Shown here: piece by piece, positions 55,201-62,751 of the stretch
How positions within the stretch are numbered: the first letter of the stretch is position 1
Layout: the number at the start of each line of letters is the position of its first letter
From: Rhabdobacter roseus
GTDB lineage: Bacteria > Bacteroidota > Bacteroidia > Cytophagales > Spirosomataceae
Length of the DNA stretch: 64,000 bases
Direction of reading: 5' to 3'
NCBI RefSeq assembly: GCF_014202275.1
Contig: NZ_JACHGF010000007.1
Span: 246,532-310,531 of the forward strand
Translations under genes and position numbers: made by a program
The notes under the pieces: generated by a model
What the model was told of the DNA's origin: nothing
What the model saw: the letters and a program-made list of their open reading frames with translations, nothing else
The model's database searches: none

Positions 55201-55656
55201 CTGAGCTACAAAAACTGGAGCCTAGGCGTTGTGCTGCAGGGCGTTGGCAAACAAAATTCGCGACTAATGCCCCATATGGTAAGGCCCCTGCAAGAAAACT
55301 GGGGGAACTTCCCGGCGATCCTAGACGGCAACTCGTGGAGTGCGTACAACACCGAGGAACAAAACCGCAGCGCCATTTACCCGCGCTATACCAACACCCT
55401 GGCGGGCAACAACTACACCATGTCCGACTTCTGGCTCATCAACGGGGCTTACTTCCGGCTGAAAAACATCAGCCTGGGCTACAACATCCCCAGCACGCTG
55501 ACCAAAAGGGTAGGCATCCAGAACCTGCGCCTGTACGGTACCGCCACCGACGTATTTGCCATCCATAACTTCCCGAAAGGCTGGGATCCAGAAATGAATT
55601 CGCTGGCTTACCCGATCACCACTTCCGTCGTTTTTGGGGTTTCTGTTCAATTTTAA
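52243..55656 (+). CDS. SusC/RagA-type TonB-linked outer-membrane protein with STN domain
   Basis: 1137 aa. Signal sequence in residues 10-40. An STN secretin/TonB short domain (about 45-125, ISIRMEDQPLKSILSEIEREADVKFMYS) senses the anti-sigma. A carboxypeptidase-regulatory domain follows (about 140-215, LTGRVTDESGAALPGVSIILKGTQRGTTSD). The plug has VVGYGTQQKKDLTGAVSMV, RVRGITTITDAGANPLIIMDGVPID and YGSRAAAGVILVTTK, all SusC-typical. A large barrel ends VVFGVSVQF. It imports oligosaccharides or other nutrients together with the downstream SusD. The ligand is unknown. Confidence 0.94.
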   Translation: MKKPLQTHDLLLRIMRISLTQWLLATLCMSLAYATEAPGQNLLQKPISIRMEDQPLKSILSEIEREADVKFMYSPRAIRAERKTSVRLQNQPLGEVLEIVLGPFSINYRLAGKHIVLSQQPATTAPPDDKPSGFLGLPDRNLTGRVTDESGAALPGVSIILKGTQRGTTSDVEGRYTLSLPTTGPATLIFSFVGYVSQEIAVGNQSTLDISLLADTKALEEVVVVGYGTQQKKDLTGAVSMVQGEAITNRKTTQISQALQGSMPGVMVTRSSNAPGATAQIRVRGITTITDAGANPLIIMDGVPIDDINSINPNDVESISVLKDAASASIYGSRAAAGVILVTTKRAKNGQLNLDYTAEYGFEKPTRLPDYVDATRFMQLSNELRWNDNNNNANEYPTFAKDIIENYGQLHAENPDLHPNTDWRSLILRNSAPRSSHILGISASGKAISTRVSLGYDKTEALYANRDYQRVTARINNDITINKFLSAAVDLNFRRVAVKQPTVDPLYRVGITPPIYAAQWADGRLASGKDGDNIYGMLHYGGFNHAWYNQVGGKIGLDFKPLEGLKLSGVLSPFFNFDKIKDFRTRVPFTAWNDPNLRVGYLNGYNQTNLDERRNDNYRYTTQFLANYDKQIGKNGFSLLAGYEYFYAFNENLRASRDQYLLSSYPYLDIGPLEFRNNSGGASENAYRSWFGRVMYNYNSKYLFQANIRYDASSRFAPGYRWGAFPSFSAGWNISEESFMQGGISKWLSYLKLRASWGSLGNERIGNYPYHSILQFENNTLFYQGNNVVSAQSAAQWQYAIRDISWETTESFDVGFDANFFQDRLKVTGDYYKKTTRDMLLQLQIPMFLGFDNPNQNTGIMHTHGWEGQLSWNDRKGDFSYSASFNISDFRSKMGDLGGTEFIGDSIKIQGSDFNEWFGYVSDGLYQTQDEVNNSPKLNANVRPGDVKYRDISGPDGVPDGRISPEYDRVLLGGSLPRLMYGANFNLSYKNWSLGVVLQGVGKQNSRLMPHMVRPLQENWGNFPAILDGNSWSAYNTEEQNRSAIYPRYTNTLAGNNYTMSDFWLINGAYFRLKNISLGYNIPSTLTKRVGIQNLRLYGTATDVFAIHNFPKGWDPEMNSLAYPITTSVVFGVSVQF

Positions 55657-55669
55657 CCTGGTCTTACTC

Positions 55670-57361
55670 ATGAAAATCAACATACTTTCCTTTTGTACGG
55701 TCATTTTCTTCGCACTGGTCTCCTGCGACTCGTTGGACCTGAACCCGCTGTCGCAGGGGTCTAGCGAAACCTGGAACTCCAACGCCGAAGAAATCGAGAT
55801 GTCGCTGAACGGGATCTACAAGGATGCCTTCTGGATGACCGACGACGACGCCTGGACCGACGACCGCAACTACCGCGACGCGCTCACCGAAATTACCAAC
55901 GCGACCTTGACCGGGCAGGCGGGTTTTATCCGTACCTGGTGGCTCAACACCTACAAAGCTATTTCGCGCGTCAACCTGGTGATCAATAGCCTCGACCGGG
56001 CCTCGGGCTCGCTCACTCCGCAGCAAATGGAGCGATACCGGGCCGAGGCCCGGTACCTGCGGGCCTGCCAATACTCCCGGCTGCTTTCGCACTTTGGCAA
56101 CATTGTGTATACCGACGAGCCGCTCGACATCGAAGAAGCATTGGCCCTCAAGCAGTCGGACCCGCAGCTGGTACTTCAGAAAATCTACGAGGACTTTGAT
56201 TATGCCGCCGCTCATCTGCCTACCAGCTACAGCGCTTCCCAGGTTAAGCGGGCTACGGCCGGAGCCGCCCTGGCCATGAAGGCCCGTATCGCCCTGCACA
56301 GGAGCGACTGGGCCACCGCCAGCAAAGCCGCCAAAGCCTGCATGGACCTGGGCATTTACCAACTGCACCCTGATTTTGGCGATCTGTTTTTGACCAAGAC
56401 GAAAAACTCCGTCGAGACGATCGTGAGCCTACCCCGCTCCATTGCCCTGAACGTGACCCTCGGTGGTCGGCAAGACTTCGTACCCCGCCTGGCCGGTGGC
56501 TGGGGGGCCATCTACCCCTCCTGGGAGCTCTTCTGCGCTTTTCTCTGTACCGATGGTAAGCCGATCGATGAATCACCGCTGTTTAATCCACGTCAGCCGT
56601 TCAAAAACCGCGATCCCCGCTGTACGGCCACCGTCGTGGAGTTCAATACACCCCACTTGGGCTTTATTTACCAGCCCCACCCCGACTCGCTGCGGGTATT
56701 GAACCTCAATACCAATGCGCTGGTTCTCAACAACGACACCCGTACCAACGCCCAGTTTGCTTCCTTCAACGGGCTGCTTTGGAAAAAAGGCGTGGCCGAA
56801 GACTGGCGACAAAATAACTGGCAGATCGAGCAGGAGAAAATCATCATCCGCTACGCCGATGTGCTGCTCATGTACGCCGAAGCAAAAATTGAGCTGAACG
56901 AGATCGACCAATCCGTCCTGAATGCCCTCAATGCGGTGCGGGCCCGCGCCTACAAAGTAAATCCGTCCAATACGGCGGCTTACCCGGCCGTAACTTCGCA
57001 AAGCCAAAGCGAGCTGCGCAAAATGGTTCGGATGGAGCGCCGGATGGAGTTTGCGCTGGAGGGTATCCGGTACATGGACATCATCCGCTGGGACCTGGCC
57101 GAAAAGGTACTTAACCTGCCGGTTTACGGCATGTTGGACCCCAACGAACTCCGCGAAAAAGTGGTGAAACCGGGGCTGTGGTTTTTCCCCCAAGTACCCC
57201 CGATCGACGAAGACGGCGTGGCCGATTTTGGCCCTATGTACCGGGCGGGGCTCATTAAACAAATCACGATCCGGAAGTTCGACGCCTCGCGCCAGTACCT
57301 GTGGCCCATCCCTACACCGGAGGTACTTACGAGTGGCTTGGTCCAAAATCCTAACTATTGA
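55670..57361 (+). CDS. SusD/RagB-family nutrient-binding lipoprotein
   Basis: 563 aa. Surface-exposed lid of the SusC channel. Lipoprotein signal: MKINILSFCTVIFFALVSC, with lipobox LVSC at residues 16-19. The SusD fold has the TPR-like helices: NGIYKDAFWMTDDDAWTDDRNYRDAL, RYRAEARYLRACQYSRLLSHFGNI, and the C-terminal RYADVLLMYAEAKIELNE then MVRMERRMEFALEGIRYMDIIRW. The ATG at 55670 lies 11 bases after the SusC stop; an earlier in-frame start inside SusC is rejected. The carbohydrate or peptide ligand is unknown. Confidence 0.93.
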   Translation: MKINILSFCTVIFFALVSCDSLDLNPLSQGSSETWNSNAEEIEMSLNGIYKDAFWMTDDDAWTDDRNYRDALTEITNATLTGQAGFIRTWWLNTYKAISRVNLVINSLDRASGSLTPQQMERYRAEARYLRACQYSRLLSHFGNIVYTDEPLDIEEALALKQSDPQLVLQKIYEDFDYAAAHLPTSYSASQVKRATAGAALAMKARIALHRSDWATASKAAKACMDLGIYQLHPDFGDLFLTKTKNSVETIVSLPRSIALNVTLGGRQDFVPRLAGGWGAIYPSWELFCAFLCTDGKPIDESPLFNPRQPFKNRDPRCTATVVEFNTPHLGFIYQPHPDSLRVLNLNTNALVLNNDTRTNAQFASFNGLLWKKGVAEDWRQNNWQIEQEKIIIRYADVLLMYAEAKIELNEIDQSVLNALNAVRARAYKVNPSNTAAYPAVTSQSQSELRKMVRMERRMEFALEGIRYMDIIRWDLAEKVLNLPVYGMLDPNELREKVVKPGLWFFPQVPPIDEDGVADFGPMYRAGLIKQITIRKFDASRQYLWPIPTPEVLTSGLVQNPNY

Positions 57362-57547
57362 CCCAAACCCTCAACGAGTAACGGTATGAAACAGCGTCGT
57401 ATACTGCTGGGGCTAGTACTTAGCCTCCTGGGGGTAGTTTGCGCCTTTGGGCAGAAAATGGCCAAGGTACCTCTGGCCAGGATTGTACCGCCACGGCCTG
57501 GTTTGTTCATCAATAATCTTTACTTTGTTTTCTCTAAACTACCTTCT

Positions 57548-60025
57548 ATGCGAACGAGTACCTTGTTTCTATTCCTCCTTTTGTTGGCAGCTTGCCGTAC
57601 TCCCAAAACCGATCAACTGTCAGACAAGCCTGTGTTCAGCGGCATATATCCCCACCTGGCTTACTACAACAACGAGGGCGAGTGCGGCACCGGCGCGGTG
57701 GTACCCTGGGCCGACCGGCTTTGGGTGATTACCTACGGGCCGCACCTACCCCACGGTTCTTCGGATAAGCTCTACGAAATAACCACCGACCTGCAACAAA
57801 CCGTCCGGAGCGAGAGCGTGGGAGGTACCCCCGCCAACCGCATGATCCACGCCGAAAGCAAGCAGCTCTTCATCGGCCCCTACGCCATCGGCGAGCAGGC
57901 CCAGGTACGCACCATCCCCTACGCGGCCATGCCCGGCCGCCATACCGGCAACGCCCGCCACCTCACCGACCCCGCCGGGAAAATTTACTACGGTACCATG
58001 GAGGAGGGTTTTTACGAGGTAGACGTCAGGACGTTGGCCCCTACCCTGCTCTACGAGGACGGCAACATCAAGAGCAAAAAAGGAAAAGACGAAACCGCCA
58101 ACCAACCCTCGGACCTGCTTCTGGGAGCCCACGGCAAGGGGCTCTACTCCGGCCAGGGCGTGATGGTGTACTCCAACAACGGCGAGTCCGGCCCTAAGGC
58201 GCTCACGCAGTTCGATATTGAGTCGGGCTCGTTGTCGGAATGGAACGGCAAGGAATGGAAGCTCGTACGCCGCAACCAGTTTGTGGAAGTGACGGGGCCG
58301 GGCGGTATACATGGCAATAAAAATCCCGAAACGGACCCCATCTGGGCTACGGGCTGGGACCACAAGTCGGTACTGCTGGGCGTGCGCGACGCCCAAAAAG
58401 GCTGGAGTTTTTACCGCCTGCCGAAAGCGAGCCACAGCTACGACGGTGCCCACGGCTGGAACACCGAGTGGCCGCGCATCCGGGACATCGGTGCGGAAGG
58501 CAAACCCGACTACCTCATGACCATGCACGGCCTGTTCTGGCAATTCCCCCAATCCTTTACTTCTCAAAGTACAGCCGGGATTCGGCCTCGTTCGGCCTAT
58601 CTGAAGGTTATTGGTGACTACACCCGCTGGCAAAACCAACTGGTATTTGGCTGTGACGATTCGGCCCAGAAAGAATTCCTCAACAAGCGCAAGGCTAAAG
58701 GCGGCATCGAAGGCCCCGGCCAGTCCAACTCTAACCTCTGGTTTACGCCCCTCGACCAACCCGACCAGCTGGGGCCTAACACCGCCGAAGGAGCCGTATG
58801 GCTTTCCGAGAAAACGACAGCCGGGCAGCCCTCCGAACCCTTCCTGTTTGCGGGCTGGGACCAGCGCATGGCTTGGGTACTGAACGAAGGTACCGAGGCC
58901 GTGACGTTCGACTTCGAAGTAGACCGCGACGGCCGCGGCCAGTGGGCTCCCCTGCAAAAAGTACCCGCCGAGCCGGGCAAAGCGGTGTCGGTCCTGTTTA
59001 CGGCGCAACAAAAAGGCGAGTGGATTCGGGTCAAGACTAGTCAATCGACCCAAGCTACCGTTCACTTTTCCTACACCGACCGCAGCCGCTTCAGCTCCCC
59101 TGATCAGGTACTTTTCAAAGGCATTGCCACCGCCGGTACCCCGGAGTACACGGGCGGGCTGCTCTACGGCCTGGGCGACAACCGCCGGGCGCTGGGTTTG
59201 CTGGCGGGTAAGGTGAGCAACGGGAAATTCGTCGAAAGTGGGTACTACGAGCTCGACGGCGACATGAAGCTGCTAAAAAAGGACGACGCTAAAACGGCGC
59301 AGTTTATCCGGGAAAAATTTGCCATTCCGAAGGAGGCCGTTACGGTAGAAGACGCGTCGGTGCTGATAGTAGACGACAACGGTCGGCGGTGGCGGCTACC
59401 CCTGGGAAGTACCTCTTACAATGCATTGACGGCCAACGCGCTGACGCGGATCTGCCGTGAGGTAGCTACCGAGCGCGACCTGCTCAACGCCCACGGGACG
59501 TTCTACGAACTACCCGCCGAAAACGCCGACGGCTTCGCCAAAATTCGGCCCGTGGCCTCGCACAACCTGGGCATCCATGACTACGCCTCCTACCGAGGCT
59601 TGCTGGTACTGACGGGCCTCACCGCCGACGCCAAGGTACCTAACCAGCATATCATCCGCTCCGACGACGGCCTGGCCAACGTGTGGGCCGGTACCATCGA
59701 CGACCTCTGGAAGCTGGGTAAGCCCACCGGCGAAGGCGGCCCCTGGAAGAATACCGCCGTGAAGCAAAACCAACCGTCGGACCCCTACCTCATTGGTTTT
59801 TATGACCGCCGCAGCCTGAAGCTCTCGCACAACCACGGCCAGACCGTCACGTTCCGGATGGAGGTGGAGCCCATCGGCCACGGGCCCTGGATGACCTACC
59901 AGGAGCTGAAAGTACCCGCCGGGCAAACCGTCGAGTTCAGCTTCCCGGATACGTTCCAGGCGCGCTGGATTCGCTTCTCTACCGATCAGGACTGCACCGC
60001 TACTACCTGGCTCAGCTACCGCTAG
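57548..60025 (+). CDS. Large lipoprotein with internal duplication, unknown
   Basis: 825 aa from the start at 57548. Lipoprotein signal MRTSTLFLFLLLLAAC, with lipobox LAAC. No enzymatic motif is recognised. The middle is beta-rich and propeller-like (GTGAVVPWADRLWVITYG, FIGPYAIGEQAQVRTI, LLLGVRDAQKGWSFY). A module of about 80 residues is present twice, at 58834-59080 and 59776-60022: both have a DxR-R-type start, VTF..EV...G.G.W, KVPAG or EPGK, WIR and a final SYxR. It follows SusD by 187 bases and probably binds or processes the same ligand. An in-frame upstream ATG at 57386 gives a second signal-like N-terminus (MKQRRILLGLVLSLLGVVC) and is noted as an alternative. Confidence 0.7.
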   Translation: MRTSTLFLFLLLLAACRTPKTDQLSDKPVFSGIYPHLAYYNNEGECGTGAVVPWADRLWVITYGPHLPHGSSDKLYEITTDLQQTVRSESVGGTPANRMIHAESKQLFIGPYAIGEQAQVRTIPYAAMPGRHTGNARHLTDPAGKIYYGTMEEGFYEVDVRTLAPTLLYEDGNIKSKKGKDETANQPSDLLLGAHGKGLYSGQGVMVYSNNGESGPKALTQFDIESGSLSEWNGKEWKLVRRNQFVEVTGPGGIHGNKNPETDPIWATGWDHKSVLLGVRDAQKGWSFYRLPKASHSYDGAHGWNTEWPRIRDIGAEGKPDYLMTMHGLFWQFPQSFTSQSTAGIRPRSAYLKVIGDYTRWQNQLVFGCDDSAQKEFLNKRKAKGGIEGPGQSNSNLWFTPLDQPDQLGPNTAEGAVWLSEKTTAGQPSEPFLFAGWDQRMAWVLNEGTEAVTFDFEVDRDGRGQWAPLQKVPAEPGKAVSVLFTAQQKGEWIRVKTSQSTQATVHFSYTDRSRFSSPDQVLFKGIATAGTPEYTGGLLYGLGDNRRALGLLAGKVSNGKFVESGYYELDGDMKLLKKDDAKTAQFIREKFAIPKEAVTVEDASVLIVDDNGRRWRLPLGSTSYNALTANALTRICREVATERDLLNAHGTFYELPAENADGFAKIRPVASHNLGIHDYASYRGLLVLTGLTADAKVPNQHIIRSDDGLANVWAGTIDDLWKLGKPTGEGGPWKNTAVKQNQPSDPYLIGFYDRRSLKLSHNHGQTVTFRMEVEPIGHGPWMTYQELKVPAGQTVEFSFPDTFQARWIRFSTDQDCTATTWLSYR

Positions 60026-60204
60026 GTACTTGTGCCGCATAAAAATCCAGAGGAGATAGGAAAGGAAGGAGCGCCTGCAAAATACGGAACAGCCCCGCGC
60101 TTTCGTTAATAACTACGACTCTGCTTTCCGACTCGTTCTGGTATTTTTTGTGCCCAAGTGGGCGTTTTTTCCAAAACAGAATTCGGAAAATCAAGGTACT
60201 TATG

Positions 60205-60212
60205 TAATTTTG
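60205..60212 (+). promoter_or_regulatory. -7 promoter box for the cytochrome c gene
   Basis: TAATTTTG (TAnnTTTG), 49 bases before the ATG. The -33 box is weak. Confidence 0.4.
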
Positions 60213-60261
60213 TTCGTTGTAGTCGTTTGCAGTATCGTACTTTAATTTTTTAATTCTTACA

Positions 60262-60624
60262 ATGAAAAAAACCTTTGGATTTTTAGTGGCAGCGGTGGTT
60301 GCCTCTTTGGTGGGTGCCAGTTCAGCCAATGCCCAAGTGAAGGTACCCGATGACATTCAGGCGCTCCTGACCAAGCACACCTGTTTCGCCTGTCACCAGG
60401 CCGACAACCGCTTGGTGGGCCCCGCGTATACCGAAGTGGCGAAGAAAAAATATACGAACGAAAAAATCGTGGAGCTGATCTACAAGCCACAGCCCGAAAA
60501 CTGGCCCGGCTACCCTCCCATGGCCCCCATGACGCAGGTACCCAAGGAAGACGCCCTCAAGCTGGCCGCCTGGATCAACTCCCTGGCTCCCAAAGCGGCC
60601 CCCGCTGCCAAAAAGAAAAGCTAA
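60262..60624 (+). CDS. Small periplasmic cytochrome c (class I)
   Basis: 120 aa. Signal peptide ends near SANAQ (residue 25). Single haem site CFACH (Cys41, Cys44, His45). The sixth ligand is probably the Met in YPPMAPMTQV, where the spacing to the C-terminal helix (DALKLAAWINSLA) fits c551/c552-type proteins. The basic, Lys/Ala-rich tail (KAAPAAKKKS) is common in Bacteroidota. An electron carrier in the periplasm; the partner oxidase is not in the window. A 12-bp hairpin follows. Confidence 0.9.
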   Translation: MKKTFGFLVAAVVASLVGASSANAQVKVPDDIQALLTKHTCFACHQADNRLVGPAYTEVAKKKYTNEKIVELIYKPQPENWPGYPPMAPMTQVPKEDALKLAAWINSLAPKAAPAAKKKS

Positions 60625-60661
60625 GAAACACCTGGTCCCTTACTTACCGGCTAGTATATCC

Positions 60662-60688
60662 GAAGCCCGGCGCTGAGCGCCGGGCTTC
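60662..60688 (+). terminator. Hairpin after the cytochrome c gene
   Basis: A perfect 12-bp stem GAAGCCCGGCGC/GCGCCGGGCTTC, 3-base loop TGA. Only a weak T-run follows (TTCTTGCGTTT). Confidence 0.6.
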
Positions 60689-60765
60689 TTGCGTTTGGGG
60701 TACTTTGGGGGCGCTGGTGGATTTTTGCTTACTAAAAACCAACAACCTATATCCATATTGCCTTT

Positions 60766-61233
60766 ATGCTTATAGAAAACTATTTTCTTATGTCTTTAGA
60801 GGAATTCATAGCTTTTGTAGACAAAACGCTGGATGAACTCATCCTTTACGCAGAAGTACATGCAGAAAGGAGCTTTAGCAATCATGAGCTGGCCTTTGAA
60901 TGGGAGTCCTATGACCGCACCGTTACGCATGGAAGGGAGAATATCATTTATGAAATAACGGATCAGGTTTTTGTGTCCGAAGAAGCGATTTACCCCTGTG
61001 TTGACTTGGTAATTGAAAAACCCACTTCCAACAAAAACCTATTGAAGATAACCGGCAGAAGGGCAGGATATGAACCAAGGCCTTTCGGAAAAGGCTGGAG
61101 TAATAGACCTGGTCCATTCATATACGGAATAGGGAAAGGAATAAAAAGCAAAAAGGTGAATACCCAAAATCCTCAGTTCCAAAAGAAGCTAAGTGATTTA
61201 GGGCTCATTCACTATGAAATGAAGAAACCATAA
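60766..61233 (+). CDS. Hypothetical protein at the start of an AT-rich island
   Basis: 155 aa, no signal peptide or membrane helix. Residues 10-70 are acidic (LEEFIAFVDKTLDELILYAEVHAERSF), the C-terminal part basic and glycine-rich (RRAGYEPRPFGKGWSNRPGPFIYGIGKGIKSKK). No recognised family. Codon use is AT-rich, unlike everything to its left, and the gene holds no RGTACY motif. A second ATG at 60793 (MSLEEFIAF) is an alternative start. Confidence 0.6.
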   Translation: MLIENYFLMSLEEFIAFVDKTLDELILYAEVHAERSFSNHELAFEWESYDRTVTHGRENIIYEITDQVFVSEEAIYPCVDLVIEKPTSNKNLLKITGRRAGYEPRPFGKGWSNRPGPFIYGIGKGIKSKKVNTQNPQFQKKLSDLGLIHYEMKKP

Positions 61234-61312
61234 GCAACATCTACCAACACATGTACTTCTAGCCTTAAATCGTTTCTCCTTTTCCCTCTCGCCAGTTTGT
61301 ACTTATTGGAAG

Positions 61313-61490
61313 CGTCCCGTGTTCAGCACAGTCTTCGGCTGGGCGGCACCCCGCTGGGCGGCACGGTATGTAAATTATTCTCCAGAACGACGCAGTGTAA
61401 AAAATTTTACATCTCCCAAACTCCGGTCAGAGACCGGATGACGCCCGGACGTAGTTTGAAACTACGCCCAGCGCAGGCACTTTGGGAGCA
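61313..61490. repeat. Candidate mobile or repeated non-coding element with several palindromes
   Basis: A GC-richer stretch inside the AT-rich island. GCTGGGCGGCAC occurs twice (61338-61349 and 61353-61364). A hairpin TCCGGTC-AGA-GACCGGA lies at 61422-61438, and CGTAGTTT-G-AAACTACG at 61450-61466. No coding potential. The multi-hairpin layout is that of REP/MITE-type elements, but copy number cannot be seen here. Confidence 0.45.
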
Positions 61491-61523
61491 ATAGTAGATT
61501 TTTTATGTCCTAAGTTTTATACG

Positions 61524-61976
61524 CTATCCGATTGCTAAGTCAATATACTTTGTCAGGATAAATGTACTTACAAGGAAACCTAAATGGAAGATTGGGCGAA
61601 ACAGTAAGCTGGTTTTATTAAAATTAATTCGAAGATATTCGCTCAGTAAAATTCCAATTGAGATTATAAGAAACCAGACTGTGATAAAGGGAAATATAAA
61701 TTTGATTTCTTTCATAAGCATGGGTAGTATGTAAATCATATCGTGAATTAAACCGCTCATTAAAAAAGTTAACATCAGAGCTACCCAATGCGGAAAAATA
61801 GTTTTGATGGGTTTGTAACAATAATATAAAAGAAAAAAACCCCAGCTTGGATTCCAATACTTCCAAAAAGACCTGAACGAAGAAGACACAAAGGGTTTAA
61901 GGAACATATTTCGAATAACCAGCGAGATTTTTGTAGTTCCCGTCCGATAATACGTATACTCTTCTAAGTTCATCAT
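61524..61976 (-). CDS. Short MBOAT/wax-synthase-like membrane protein, probably truncated
   Basis: 150 aa from the ATG at 61976 (frame open to a GTG at 62060). Residues after 20 show RSFWKYWNPSWGFFLLYYCYKP and LMLTFLMSGLIHDMIY, which match the RxFWxxWNP motif and the SGLxH(E/D) segment with the active-site His of membrane-bound O-acyltransferases. Those proteins are usually 300-500 aa, so this looks like a C-terminal fragment or a minimal form. Four to five membrane helices. Target lipid or sugar unknown. Confidence 0.5.
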   Translation of the reverse strand: MMNLEEYTYYRTGTTKISLVIRNMFLKPFVSSSFRSFWKYWNPSWGFFLLYYCYKPIKTIFPHWVALMLTFLMSGLIHDMIYILPMLMKEIKFIFPFITVWFLIISIGILLSEYLRINFNKTSLLFRPIFHLGFLVSTFILTKYIDLAIG

Positions 61977-62062
61977 TAATTCGTTCACTTTTTTATACAA
62001 ATTAATACCAACTGTCCGTTGTATCGTGTCGTCAGCTAGGCTTGCCTCATGTACCAGCACCG

Positions 62063-62593
62063 TTAACGGATACTTTTCTTCTTAGTATCAGCCATCAAAG
62101 TAGCCAGAAATAGGTTCTTATATTCTCTAAGCCTGTTTCTGTACCAGAAGGGTAATAAGTACAATACTAACGGAAAAACGGTCCAGCTGATAGCTAACAT
62201 GATAAAAGTTGCACCACCTGCTGTCATTGCGAAAACTAAAAGAGACCATATCAGCATAAAGCCTATTACCATGCAGGAAACTAAGAAGTATAAAGTATTA
62301 TAAGGTATAATTTCACCTTCAATTATCATTTCAGAAGGTCTGACCCCATTATGAAGACTCATACGAATTTCCCCCATTCTTCTGAAAGGGTTTAACATCA
62401 TAGGTTTAACTTCTATGATTATTTTCTTATCGGAAACTGTTACTTCATTAAAATTCACAGGGCTGCTTCTAAGAAAGTCAAAGAAGTCTCTCTTCTTGCC
62501 TTTTTCTATAGCTATCAATTCAATCACTCTATTTCTTGATTGATTTATCTCTGCTGAGAATGGCTCTTGATATTTTCTGAGAATTTTCTTCAT
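62063..62593 (-). CDS. Hypothetical membrane protein
   Basis: 176 aa. The N-terminal half is cytosolic and basic/polar (KYQEPFSAEINQSRNRVIELIAIEKGKK). Two transmembrane helices occur at about residues 100-120 and 125-150 (YFLVSCMVIGFMLIWSLLVFAM; FIMLAISWTVFPLVLYLLPF), followed by a basic tail. No family is recognised. It reads toward the acyltransferase-like fragment on the same strand. Confidence 0.6.
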   Translation of the reverse strand: MKKILRKYQEPFSAEINQSRNRVIELIAIEKGKKRDFFDFLRSSPVNFNEVTVSDKKIIIEVKPMMLNPFRRMGEIRMSLHNGVRPSEMIIEGEIIPYNTLYFLVSCMVIGFMLIWSLLVFAMTAGGATFIMLAISWTVFPLVLYLLPFWYRNRLREYKNLFLATLMADTKKKSIR

Positions 62594-62751
62594 AATTAGA
62601 AGCTACCGCTAACGTTTTGGGTATTTCCGAAGGCGGGGATTTTTAGCACAAAAGTTCATTAGATGCACAAAACTTGAATTTAGCACTTCACTTTCATAGA
62701 AGCACGAAACCCTCGCTTTTGCAAAAACGGCTGTTACAAGCTGGCCTTCTG
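62594..62751. repeat. Palindrome-rich intergenic stretch between cassette-like genes
   Basis: AAC ends recur at both margins (GCTAACGTTTTGGG near 62610; AAAACGGCTGTTAC near 62735). The inner arms GCGGGGATTT and AAACCCTCGC pair with wobble, giving one long imperfect hairpin of about 125 bases. From memory, similar sequences recur between small unknown genes in other Bacteroidota, which suggests a cassette boundary; the match to a classical attC core is not exact. Confidence 0.4.

Noticed and set aside
57386..57547. Upstream start of the large lipoprotein as its real start
   Set aside because: It would place a complete signal peptide 54 residues before a second complete lipoprotein signal; the second fits the protein's family position better. 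Kept as an anomaly.
57746..59065. 439-codon minus-strand frame
   Set aside because: Shadow of the SUS-locus lipoprotein; composition is Gly/Val/Arg/Leu-rich without domains.
61234..61523. tRNA or riboswitch in the palindrome-rich gap
   Set aside because: Hairpins are present but no cloverleaf, CCA end or known aptamer core can be drawn.
62594..62751. Classical integron attC site
   Set aside because: Ends do not match RYYYAAC and GTTRRRY exactly and no integrase is in the window; recorded only as cassette-like.
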